A stretch of 8,077 nt of DNA, from positions 1 through 8,077 of the forward strand of contig CALLZZ010000062.1 of NCBI GenBank assembly GCA_937858235.1, written 5' to 3'. The notes under the pieces are model-generated. The model was not told where the DNA came from. It made no database searches and was given only the letters and a program-made list of their open reading frames with translations. Positions 1 to 7,912 of this stretch are shown here, piece after piece (the stretch's first letter is position 1; every line of letters starts with the position of its first letter). A program made the position numbers and the translations under genes. Origin of the DNA: an uncultured Clostridia bacterium (GTDB taxonomy: Bacteria > Bacillota > Clostridia > Oscillospirales > Oscillospiraceae).

Positions 1-1895
1 TAGATCCCGCTTGTGGCTCAGGAATTTTTCTGGTGGAAGCATATAGGCGACTGGTTGCAAAATGGATATTCACCAATCAGCCAGAAAGTATCGGACCAAA
101 TGACCTAATCAACATTATGAAAGCATGTATTTTTGGTGTGGACAGCAATAAAGAGGCTATACGAATTGCTTCTTTCAGTCTCAGTTTAGCTATGTGCGAT
201 TTTCTCGAGCCACGGACCATTTGGGATTCTTTACAGTTTCCGCGGTTGCTGCACTATAATCTGTTTCATAATGATTTCTTCGACAGGGATTGCGAATTTG
301 AGCAACGTGATTATGATATTGTCATTGGAAACCCGCCATGGGAAAGCAGACTATCTCCGGCTGCAAAGAAGTATATCAAAAACGACAAACTTAAAGTCAG
401 TGACGAACAAATAGCGCAGGCGTTTACATGGAGGGCGGGGGATATTTGCCCAAAGGGCGTAATTTGCTTTCTGCTTCCAAGTAAAGGCTTCTTGTTTAAT
501 CGCTCAGTAAAGGCACAGCAATTCAGAACAGCATTCTTTGAAAAATACGATGTTTCCGTTATAATTAATTTTTCGGCTTTCAGATGGGTATTGTTTGAAC
601 ATGCCGCAGGGCCAGCTGTTGGTGTAATATATCGAGTAAGCAATTTAGACAAATCTGATACTATTTTCTATTGCACACCAAAGCCATTATATACCATTGA
701 AGATAAACGGCGATTTTTAATTGAGCCAACCAATATTTGCCGAATACCACGAGAGCTCATTTATGATGATCTAATATGGAGAATTGCTATGTGGGGCGGC
801 CCGCGCGACATGGATTTGGTACATACCCTGCAGGCATCAGGTACTCCACTTCGAAAATTGCTTGATGAAAATGACATGGTATATGCAGAAGGATACAAAA
901 AGGGAAACAAGAAGAAAACTTGTGATGCTTTTCTGGGCATGCCGATGCTTAACGCAAAGACTTTTTCTCCCGGAAAACACTTTCCTGACGCACTGCCAAA
1001 AATGACAGAAAGAAAGTTTGAATGCACAGTCGATACAAAACGCCAAATTTTTCAAAGTCCGCACCTAATAATCAAGCAAAGTCATAAGGGGTCAAGATTC
1101 CTTGCTGATGTATTAAGCTTTGATGCAGTGTTCAATCATAGCTTCCTGGGTGTACATGGAGATGAGCGCCTCTTAAAGTATTTTTGTTCGATTATTTCCT
1201 CAAAGGTGTTTGTCTACTACCAGATAATGACTAACCGCAAATGGCTCGTTGAACGAGATGAATCTGAAGTTGGAGACATTATCGATACGCCATTTCCCAT
1301 GCCCACAACCGCCGCAGTTGATGAGGCGGTTAACCTGTTTGATCGTGTTATTGTTGGTAACGGTGATCTCTCGATCATAGATCAATTCGCGTATAGGCAG
1401 TATAAACTGCTGCCATATGAAATTTCCCTCATTGATGACGCAATAGACTATGTCTACGACTACTATAGCAAAAAAGGGAATTCCTCCGCATTGAGCCAGC
1501 CCGACAATGCCTTGTTGCAAAAATATTCTGTGTCACTGCAAGAGGTCATGCAGAACACATTGGGAAACCACTATTCATTCTCATGCTGTATATATCACGG
1601 GGATGCCCCTCTGATAATCGCGGTTCTTGATTTATCACCGACCTCAAATCCAAAGTTTTCGCTTAATCGCAATAGCGAGGAGATGGATGTGCTTTTGCAT
1701 AAACTTGATCGGCAATTATTGGAAGATCGATCTGGAAGCGTCTTTGTAAAGAGAAATGTACGGGTATACAATAAAGACAGTATCTATATTGTTAAACCAA
1801 ATCAATCGAGATACTGGAACTTTTCGGCAGCTTGTAGAGATGCTGATGAAATATATGCTGATGTAATAAGGGCGTGGAGGGGTGAAAATGAGTAG
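1..1895 (+). CDS. N6-adenine DNA methyltransferase, Eco57I/PglX-like, 5' end missing
   Basis: This gene enters from the left edge. The open frame runs from base 3 with no stop, and the first complete codons spell DPACGSGIF, the SAM-binding motif I, so a GTG at 33 is internal and not the start. Motif IV follows as GNPPW (NPPW at 330-341), about 109 residues after motif I, in gamma-type order (I before IV). The enzyme should transfer methyl from S-adenosylmethionine to N6 of adenine. Roughly bases 840-1310 resemble the target-recognition region of Type IIG/BREX PglX-type enzymes. The last 190 residues form an extra acidic domain with an IVKPNQSRYW motif (1788-1817). The stop lies 8 bp inside the next gene, which suggests translational coupling. 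Missing: the whole N-terminus before motif I, where a fused nuclease or helical domain could lie. The methylase assignment is firm; subtype and target site are unknown. Confidence 0.92.
   Translation, partial: DPACGSGIFLVEAYRRLVAKWIFTNQPESIGPNDLINIMKACIFGVDSNKEAIRIASFSLSLAMCDFLEPRTIWDSLQFPRLLHYNLFHNDFFDRDCEFEQRDYDIVIGNPPWESRLSPAAKKYIKNDKLKVSDEQIAQAFTWRAGDICPKGVICFLLPSKGFLFNRSVKAQQFRTAFFEKYDVSVIINFSAFRWVLFEHAAGPAVGVIYRVSNLDKSDTIFYCTPKPLYTIEDKRRFLIEPTNICRIPRELIYDDLIWRIAMWGGPRDMDLVHTLQASGTPLRKLLDENDMVYAEGYKKGNKKKTCDAFLGMPMLNAKTFSPGKHFPDALPKMTERKFECTVDTKRQIFQSPHLIIKQSHKGSRFLADVLSFDAVFNHSFLGVHGDERLLKYFCSIISSKVFVYYQIMTNRKWLVERDESEVGDIIDTPFPMPTTAAVDEAVNLFDRVIVGNGDLSIIDQFAYRQYKLLPYEISLIDDAIDYVYDYYSKKGNSSALSQPDNALLQKYSVSLQEVMQNTLGNHYSFSCCIYHGDAPLIIAVLDLSPTSNPKFSLNRNSEEMDVLLHKLDRQLLEDRSGSVFVKRNVRVYNKDSIYIVKPNQSRYWNFSAACRDADEIYADVIRAWRGENE
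1876..1881 (+). promoter_or_regulatory. Ribosome binding site deciding the start of the nuclease-like gene
   Basis: GGAGGG lies 6 bases before the ATG at 1888 but directly abuts the in-frame GTG at 1882. Normal Shine-Dalgarno spacing favours the ATG, which removes the first two residues of the longer reading. The site sits inside the end of the upstream methyltransferase gene. Confidence 0.75.
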
Positions 1896-2547
1896 TATTC
1901 GCAATATCACTGCGTCCAATCCAATGCCCGTAGATTTGGCTAAGAGACTGGGCAAGGGAGGGATTGCCGAACTTCTTTCAGTTATGTGGCAAGGGTATGA
2001 TGATTTGCACGATGCCAGCATCATTACGAAAGAGATGAACGAAAATGCCATTACGGAAGAATGGTTTCTCCGTGTAAATGAAATATGGCATCAGGAAAAT
2101 CGGGCAGCAAGAGTATCAATCCACTTATCCCCGATAACCCAATTTTGGGATGACACGATGGCAAAGCCTCGTGGGCAATCGCCGGCAATTGATTTTTGTT
2201 TTCGTGCGTGGAATAAAAATGATGGGTATTTTGGAGCAGAATGTAAAAACCTATATGATCATGACCCAAAGCATATAAAGCGCTACGTTGAAACAGGTGT
2301 GTGCAACTATACCAGCGGGAGATATGGATCGAAGTCATCCGTTTCTTCTTTAGTGGGTTATGTTCTCACGGGAAAAATACCAGAGATTGTTGATGAGTTG
2401 AAGCAGGAGATTGCAAAGACTAAACCACGTTTGAATATTAGCCGTGAAATAGGAAGCCGAGATGTTCAATACAAGTCCAGTCATATCAGGGATTCCGATG
2501 GAAAACAGATCACCATTCATCATCTGCTTTTCAATTTTGTCGCTTGA
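1888..2547 (+). CDS. Putative PD-(D/E)XK-fold nuclease of the R-M operon
   Basis: The gene encodes 219 residues with no signal peptide or membrane segment, so it is probably cytoplasmic. The informative stretch is AID (D102), fifteen residues, then ECK (E118, K120) on a predicted hydrophobic strand (YFGAECKNL). This is the usual metal-binding core of PD-(D/E)XK nucleases. E28, in an N-terminal helix, could be the extra acidic residue often found in this fold. After the core come a YVETGVCNYTSGRYG segment and a hydrophobic VGYVLTG strand. The gene overlaps the methyltransferase by 8 bp and is followed 18 bp later by mod, so it is probably co-expressed with both. A DNA-cleaving or DNA-sensing role beside the methyltransferase is inferred; no named family was recognised with certainty. 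It could also be a specificity or regulatory subunit with a degenerate fold. Confidence 0.72.
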   Translation: MSSIRNITASNPMPVDLAKRLGKGGIAELLSVMWQGYDDLHDASIITKEMNENAITEEWFLRVNEIWHQENRAARVSIHLSPITQFWDDTMAKPRGQSPAIDFCFRAWNKNDGYFGAECKNLYDHDPKHIKRYVETGVCNYTSGRYGSKSSVSSLVGYVLTGKIPEIVDELKQEIAKTKPRLNISREIGSRDVQYKSSHIRDSDGKQITIHHLLFNFVA

Positions 2548-2565
2548 AGTCCTGGAGGAAAAGAA

Positions 2566-4539
2566 ATGATTAAAGATATTATCGCCGCGAATGACAGCGT
2601 TACGCCTAATAGCCGTGAGATGGCTGTTTTGAAAGAGTACTTCCCTTCCTGTTTCCACACGGACGGCAGTTTTGATTTGGAACGGTTCAAGGAATTTTTG
2701 GACGACAAGCTCACTGTCACCGGTGAGGGTTATGAGCTCAAGTTTCTCGGCAAAAACTATGCCCGTTTACTGGCGTCTGTGGACACGACCACAGTCATCG
2801 TACCTGATGAGGAACATAACAAGAAGCCGGAGAATGCTAACAGTCAGAATATCTATATCAGCGGTGACAATCTGGACGGATTGAAGCATATGATGAAATC
2901 ATACATAAGGCAGATTAAGTGCATCTACATAGATCCCCCGTATAATACTGGTAAAGATGATTTTGCATATGCGGATAGCTTCAACTTTACAGTTGATGAG
3001 CTATCAGAAAAACTAAGTATAAGCGAAGAACAAGCGCAGCGGATAATTGATTTAACAAAGCGTGGCTCGGCATCTCATTCAGCCTGGTTAATGTTCATGT
3101 ATCCTCGGCTCCAATTAGCACGGGATTTACTTAAAAATGATGGCGTGATTTTTATATCTATTGATGATAATGAAATTGCCAATCTTCGCCTAATTTGTGA
3201 TGATATCTTCGGCGAAGAAAATCACATTGGTACAATAATTTGGAACAATGTAACAGATAATAATCCGACAAATATTGCTGTTGAGCATGAATACATTGTA
3301 GCCTATTCAAAGAGCCGAGAATCCCTTGAGCCCATTTGGAAATCCTCAATAGATGACTTAAAAATGATCTTGCTGGACAAAGAAGCAGAATTGCTTTCCC
3401 TTCCTTTTGATTCCGAAGCGGGTTTACAAGATGCTTATACTGCATGGTATTCTGAACATAAGGCTCAGCTTGGGAAACTTGAGGGATACAAGTTTATCGA
3501 CAAAGGTGGCATCTACGCTGGCAGTAGAAGCGTACACAACCCTGGAAAACAAGGCTATTATTATGACGTCATACATCCCGTCACAAAAAAAGCGTGTATG
3601 CCTCCGCTGATGGGATACCGTTTCCCTCAAGAGTCTATGCAAAAGTTGGTTGACGAAGATCGAATAATATACGGCGAGGACGAAAAGAAAATTATTGAAA
3701 TAAAGCAATATGTTAGGGAATATACTGATAAACTCTCAAGCGTGATATCTATGGATGGACGATCTGGAGCTAATGTCATAAGGGCTCTCTTCGATAATCA
3801 AAACGTATTTAAAAATCCAAAGGCCCCAGCTATTCTCGAGAAATTGCTATCATTTGCAATGAGCGATTCTGATACCGTTGTTGATTTTTTTGCTGGCTCA
3901 TCGACAACAGCTCACGCAATTATGAATCTTAATTGTACCGATGAGGGAAATAGACATTATATTTTGGTACAACTAAAAGAGCCCAATAAGCCAGGCAGTG
4001 AAGCTCTGAATGCGGGCTATGCCACGATTGACCAGATTGGCATGGAGCGAATTATCCGTGCCGCTAAGAAGATCCGTGAGGAACATCCAGACACTACGGC
4101 AGATCTCGGTTTCCGCCACTATACTCTTTCTGAGCCCTCCGAGGATACGCTGGACAAGCTGGAAGATTTCTCTCCAGAGGATAACGGCATGTATGTGGGA
4201 AACACTGTTCTGGACGATTTTGGGAAGCCGACCGTTCTTGCAACATGGCTTGTCTGGGATGGCTATGGGTTTACCGCATCCGTGGAGCAATTGAACTTTG
4301 CTGGATACACGGGATACTACATAGGAAAACATTTGTATCTCATCGACGAAAAATTGTCCGATGCAGCGATTGAGGCCATTGTAGTGAAATATGAAACGGA
4401 TGGGGACTTTAACCCCGAAAATGTCGTTCTGTTCGGGTATAGCTTTACATGGACAGAGCTTGAAAGTTTGAAAACAAATTTAAAGCGGCTGAAAGATGAG
4501 GAGAAGAATCTCCGCATTAACTTTGACGTCCGTTATTGA
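2566..4539 (+). CDS. mod: Type III restriction-modification system methyltransferase subunit Mod
   Basis: This 657-residue protein is a beta-class amino-methyltransferase that recognises the Type III site and methylates adenine on one strand. It also gives specificity to the Mod/Res complex. Motif IV DPPYNTG is at 123-129, preceded by the ISGDNLDGLK segment typical of Type III Mod proteins. Motifs V-VIII follow (SHSAWLMFMYPRL, then GVIFISIDDNE). The target-recognition region occupies roughly 220-400, and motif I (DFFAGSST) is at 440-447. The order IV before I is the beta class. The N-terminal 100 residues fit the Type III Mod N-terminal domain, and the C-terminus INFDVRY is family-like. Length is normal. 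GGAGG at 2554-2558 lies 7 bases before the ATG. Base composition is odd: both ends are about 47-53% GC, while the catalytic and recognition core is about 33-42%. No phase-variation tract of simple repeats was seen. Confidence 0.96.
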   Translation: MIKDIIAANDSVTPNSREMAVLKEYFPSCFHTDGSFDLERFKEFLDDKLTVTGEGYELKFLGKNYARLLASVDTTTVIVPDEEHNKKPENANSQNIYISGDNLDGLKHMMKSYIRQIKCIYIDPPYNTGKDDFAYADSFNFTVDELSEKLSISEEQAQRIIDLTKRGSASHSAWLMFMYPRLQLARDLLKNDGVIFISIDDNEIANLRLICDDIFGEENHIGTIIWNNVTDNNPTNIAVEHEYIVAYSKSRESLEPIWKSSIDDLKMILLDKEAELLSLPFDSEAGLQDAYTAWYSEHKAQLGKLEGYKFIDKGGIYAGSRSVHNPGKQGYYYDVIHPVTKKACMPPLMGYRFPQESMQKLVDEDRIIYGEDEKKIIEIKQYVREYTDKLSSVISMDGRSGANVIRALFDNQNVFKNPKAPAILEKLLSFAMSDSDTVVDFFAGSSTTAHAIMNLNCTDEGNRHYILVQLKEPNKPGSEALNAGYATIDQIGMERIIRAAKKIREEHPDTTADLGFRHYTLSEPSEDTLDKLEDFSPEDNGMYVGNTVLDDFGKPTVLATWLVWDGYGFTASVEQLNFAGYTGYYIGKHLYLIDEKLSDAAIEAIVVKYETDGDFNPENVVLFGYSFTWTELESLKTNLKRLKDEEKNLRINFDVRY

Positions 4540-4555
4540 CGGGAGGGCATGACTT

Positions 4556-7516
4556 ATGGAGCTAATCCTCCAACAGGCGCTACCGCATCAGCAAAAAGCG
4601 GTCGATGCTATCTGTGCTGCACTGGACGGCGTACAGATTACCGCGCCCACACAGTTTTATGAAAATCCGCATATCATGCTTACTGATCCTCGCCTTGCCG
4701 AAAATGTGCGGGAATTACAAAATGCCGTTCCTCCGGAGTATCGCAGCAATACGCCTATCGGCAATTGCCTAAATCTCGATATTAAAATGGAGACGGGCAC
4801 TGGAAAAACATATGTATACACCAAGGTCATGTTTGAACTGCACAAACGGTATGGAATTAATAAATTCATCATCGCTGTGCCGTCGCTTGCCATCAAAGCG
4901 GGAACCGCGCAATTTTTGCGGGATGAATATGCCCGCCGCCATTTTGCGGACGGCTGTGGGTATGGCACAGAGATCGAAGTTGGTATTCTGGAAGCACCTA
5001 AGAATAAGAAAAAGGGACGCAGCTATTTTCCAAGTGTAGTCAGTGATTTTGTTAAAGGTTCCTGCCAGGATACGAAAAAAATCCATGTGTTGCTTATGAA
5101 TATGCAGTTGCTTGTCGTAAGAGCAAACGGAATGCTTAGCCGCGACGATTACGATTACGGAGCGGAAGGGTTCTATCGGCCGTTAGACGCTATTCGCGCA
5201 ACAAGGCCTGTAGTCATCATAGACGAGCCGCATCGTTTTTCCCGCGATCAAAAAGCATTTAAAGTCATTACCGATGAGATATGCCCGCAAAGCATTATCC
5301 GCTTTGGTGCAACTTTTCCGGAAACCACTTCCGGGCGCGGAAAAAACAAAGTCACAGTAAAAGATTATCAAAATCTGCTTTATGATCTCAATGCTTGCGC
5401 ATCATTCAACCAAAATCTGATCAAGGGCGTTGCAAAGGAACACTTTGAACCGGTTTCTAAGCGCGAAGAAAAGGTGAAAATTACATCTATTGCAAGCAAA
5501 GACGCTGTTACGTTCCAATATAAAAAACGTGATGAAGCTACAAAGTCATATACGCTCAAGACCAGTGACTCACTGTCCATAATAAGCGATGCGTTTGAGG
5601 GAATAACGGTTTACGCGATAGGTAACACAAAGGTAGAATTTTCAAACGGTGTCATAAAATCAGTCGGCGAGGAACTGGATGTAGACATTTACATGACTTC
5701 CTATCAAGAGCAGATGATACGTCTGGCACTTGAGCGCCATTTTGAAACGGAGCGTGAAAATTTCTGTGGACGCACCTTCAAGATAAAAACGCTGGCTCTT
5801 TTCTTTATAGACGATATATCATCCTATCGCCCAGGTACAGACGGTAAAGAGCCATACCTTCGCTTGGCCTTTGAACGCCTATTGAAAGAGCGCATTGAAG
5901 CCGTACTTGCCACACTCGATGATCATGATGCCGAATATCGAGCGTATTTGGAAGCGAGCCTCGCCGACATCTCCGCTTGCCACGCCGGATACTTTTCTCA
6001 GGACAACAGCGATTCCGATGAAGATGTTGCCAAAGAGGTCGACGAGATTCTAAACGGGAAAAAACAGCTTTTGTCTTTTAAGAATACAGACGGAAGCTAT
6101 AATACGCTTCGATTTTTGTTCTCAAAATGGACATTAAAAGAGGGCTGGGATAATCCCAATGTATTTACGATAGCCAAACTCCGCTCCAGCGGCAGCGAGA
6201 ATAGCAAACTGCAGGAGGTCGGACGTGGACTGCGCCTGCCTGTGGACGAAAACGGAAATCGCATATCTAATGAAGAATTCCAGCTTAATTATATTGTAGA
6301 CTTCACTGAGGCCGACTTCGCACAGCGGCTTGTCAATCAGATAAATGGGGAGATTCCGCAAGCAATCACCATCAGCGAAGAAAAACTTCAACAGGTGGCA
6401 AAAAAGCTTGGGGTTTCTTCAGACAATTTATTTGATGCTTTGTATGCAGAAAAGCATTATATCGACAGGCATTATAATATCAAGCCGGAAACACGAGATG
6501 CGTTTCTTGCAGAATATCCTGACTTCTTTGCAGGACTTTCCACAGGCAAGGTCAAAGACCGCAACAAGGACAAGCCGCGTCCCATCAAAATTCGCAAAGC
6601 CGCATATAGTGAAATCAAGGAACTGTGGGAGAAAATTAACCAGCGCTATCTTTTGTTTTACGATGCAGACATAAACGAGGATATGAATGCTGTCATCCTC
6701 TCTATTCTTGAGCAGCCGGGAACGTTTACCGATATGGTTATACGCAGTGCAAGAGAACTCGTTAAGAGCGACGGAGATCAGATGGAAGCGGTAACGAGTA
6801 CAGGAGTCCAATATACCGTGACCCGACCTATCCCATATGGCTTATTTCTTAAGCGCATTTCACAGAATACAAATGTTCCAGTAACTACGTTTCATAACGC
6901 CTTGTGTGAATATGTAAAAAGGCACGGACATATAGAACAAAAATTTTTTAATGATAATTCTGCAATTGAGTTCTGTTCAAGATTCCGAGATTGGAAAACC
7001 AAGCATTTACAAGGGCGATTCCACTATGCAAAGAGCAGAACTCCATGCGGTGCAACAGCGCTGACTTATGCTGATGGGACGCCGCGTACTGATATTGCAC
7101 AGGGGCGTATTGGAACAAAAATAATTCCCGGTACACCAAGCGCAAAATATTTGTATGATGTCTATGCATATGATTCACCATTAGAAAAAGACAATATTAC
7201 AGCAAATATTGAAGAAGTAGTCGTATTCGGAAAAATACCGCGTAGCAGTATTGCTATACCAACGATTACAGGTGAGATGTATAGTCCGGACTTCATGTAT
7301 ATCGTAAAACGTAAATCCGGCGAAAAAGAGCTCAATATTGTAGTTGAGACAAAGGATGTTGAGGGGAAGTCTTCCTTGCGTCCCATAGAAAATGCAAAAA
7401 TTGAGTGTGCAAGGGTGTTCTTTGACATGCTATCAAGGGATGGATACACAGTATACTTCAGAGATCAATTGAACAATAAACAGATGGCGCAGATTATTAA
7501 TGAAGTACTGACTTAA
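4556..7516 (+). CDS. res: Type III restriction enzyme subunit Res (SF2 helicase-endonuclease)
   Basis: This 986-residue protein is the ATP-dependent translocase and nuclease of the Type III system, acting only in complex with Mod. Superfamily 2 motifs appear in order: Walker A METGTGKT (78-85), motif Ia IIAVPSLAIKAG, motif II DEPH (223-226), motif III GATF (251-254), motif V-like KEGWDNP (528-534) and motif VI QEVGRGLRLP (553-562). The C-terminal endonuclease domain carries P911-D912 and, 18 residues later, E931-T-K933, a complete PD-(D/E)XK set. All catalytic motifs are intact and the length is normal for Res, so the enzyme should be active. GGGAGG at 4541-4546 lies 9 bases before the ATG. 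The gene starts 16 bp after mod, the standard mod-res order. DNA target and cut distance cannot be read from sequence; Type III enzymes generally cut about 25-27 bp from the site. Confidence 0.97.
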   Translation: MELILQQALPHQQKAVDAICAALDGVQITAPTQFYENPHIMLTDPRLAENVRELQNAVPPEYRSNTPIGNCLNLDIKMETGTGKTYVYTKVMFELHKRYGINKFIIAVPSLAIKAGTAQFLRDEYARRHFADGCGYGTEIEVGILEAPKNKKKGRSYFPSVVSDFVKGSCQDTKKIHVLLMNMQLLVVRANGMLSRDDYDYGAEGFYRPLDAIRATRPVVIIDEPHRFSRDQKAFKVITDEICPQSIIRFGATFPETTSGRGKNKVTVKDYQNLLYDLNACASFNQNLIKGVAKEHFEPVSKREEKVKITSIASKDAVTFQYKKRDEATKSYTLKTSDSLSIISDAFEGITVYAIGNTKVEFSNGVIKSVGEELDVDIYMTSYQEQMIRLALERHFETERENFCGRTFKIKTLALFFIDDISSYRPGTDGKEPYLRLAFERLLKERIEAVLATLDDHDAEYRAYLEASLADISACHAGYFSQDNSDSDEDVAKEVDEILNGKKQLLSFKNTDGSYNTLRFLFSKWTLKEGWDNPNVFTIAKLRSSGSENSKLQEVGRGLRLPVDENGNRISNEEFQLNYIVDFTEADFAQRLVNQINGEIPQAITISEEKLQQVAKKLGVSSDNLFDALYAEKHYIDRHYNIKPETRDAFLAEYPDFFAGLSTGKVKDRNKDKPRPIKIRKAAYSEIKELWEKINQRYLLFYDADINEDMNAVILSILEQPGTFTDMVIRSARELVKSDGDQMEAVTSTGVQYTVTRPIPYGLFLKRISQNTNVPVTTFHNALCEYVKRHGHIEQKFFNDNSAIEFCSRFRDWKTKHLQGRFHYAKSRTPCGATALTYADGTPRTDIAQGRIGTKIIPGTPSAKYLYDVYAYDSPLEKDNITANIEEVVVFGKIPRSSIAIPTITGEMYSPDFMYIVKRKSGEKELNIVVETKDVEGKSSLRPIENAKIECARVFFDMLSRDGYTVYFRDQLNNKQMAQIINEVLT

Positions 7517-7527
7517 TGTCAGGTACC

Positions 7528-7556
7528 CAGAGAATCTTTTTTATAGCTATTTTCTG
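7528..7556 (+). terminator. Weak AT-rich hairpin after res, possible terminator
   Basis: CAGAGAAT (7528-7535) can pair with ATTTTCTG (7549-7556), with one G-T wobble, around a 13-base loop. It lies 11 bases past the res stop. The stem is mostly A-T and the T-run is in the loop instead of after the stem, so this is not a canonical intrinsic terminator. It is listed only because it is the sole structure seen between res and the next gene. Confidence 0.22.
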
Positions 7557-7582
7557 AAACATATGCTTTTGTGTCTTGCTAC

Positions 7583-7589
7583 AAGGAAG
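7583..7589 (+). promoter_or_regulatory. Ribosome binding site deciding the start of the small gene
   Basis: AAGGAAG sits 8 bases before the ATG at 7598. An in-frame GTG at 7571 would place this site inside the coding region and has no Shine-Dalgarno of its own, so the ATG is preferred. Confidence 0.6.
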
Positions 7590-7597
7590 CGAGACAC

Positions 7598-7876
7598 ATG
7601 GACAGAGCCCTGAAAGTACTGTACGGCAAGCCTTTACACGCGGCCGAAGATGGCAGAATTGAAGCGAGCTGTGGAAGCAAATCGGACATTGCTGCGAGAC
7701 AAGCTACCGTGGCAGAACGAAAGATCGTGCTGCGGATCGTAGATGATCTAAACATGATGGCGACCGATTTTTCTCTTGACAGCTTCATCTGCGGCTTCAA
7801 ACTGTTATGCCAGATGGCAAACAAATTGAACAACACGTTAACAGGCGTTCAACGCCGGCGAAGCAAGCCGGGTTGA
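7598..7876 (+). CDS. Small DUF6809-like protein of unknown function
   Basis: The gene encodes 92 residues and has a plausible Shine-Dalgarno site. Two features recall the small clostridial family I know as DUF6809: the LYGKPLHAAED start, and a conserved-looking end with an acidic helix (IVDDLNMM) followed by SLDSFICGFKLLCQMANKLNN. Members are small helical proteins of unknown function, often seen in mobile or accessory regions. The family call is from memory of its pattern and needs a profile search. The last dozen codons (TGVQRRRSKPG) lie inside a strong inverted repeat that also covers the stop. The native C-terminus may therefore have been replaced by an inserted palindrome. The gene sits 81 bp after res and its base composition is higher in GC than the res 3' end, so it probably does not belong to the restriction operon. 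Confidence 0.6.
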   Translation: MDRALKVLYGKPLHAAEDGRIEASCGSKSDIAARQATVAERKIVLRIVDDLNMMATDFSLDSFICGFKLLCQMANKLNNTLTGVQRRRSKPG

Positions 7877-7885
7877 GCGCCTGTT
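7840..7885 (+). repeat. Strong imperfect inverted repeat over the stop codon of the small gene
   Basis: AACAGGCGTTCAAC (7840-7853) pairs with GTTGAGCGCCTGTT (7872-7885) at 13 of 14 positions, and the exception is a G-T type pair. An inner CCGG/CCGG (7855-7858 and 7868-7871) extends the stem, with one bulged G, around a 9-base loop. Neither side carries a run of T (or of A on the other strand). A classic intrinsic terminator is therefore not supported, although it lies between convergent genes and could slow or end transcription. An inserted palindromic repeat is the main alternative. Confidence 0.6.
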
Positions 7886-7912
7886 CTGTATTGCGTAATA
7901 AAAACAGATTAT

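Noticed and set aside
2566..4539. Simple-sequence repeats that could make mod phase-variable
   Set aside because: No tetranucleotide or longer tandem repeat or long homopolymer was found at the 5' end or within the gene.
6841..7260. AT-rich patches in the 3' third of res suggesting a mosaic like that in mod
   Set aside because: Hand counts are patchy (about 31% in 6841-6960, 47% in 6961-7080, 33% in 7141-7260) and do not form one contiguous block, so exchange is not supported.
7539..7567. TATGCT (7562-7567) as a -10 box for the small gene
   Set aside because: It matches the consensus at only four of six positions and has no recognisable -35 at the right distance in this AT-rich stretch.
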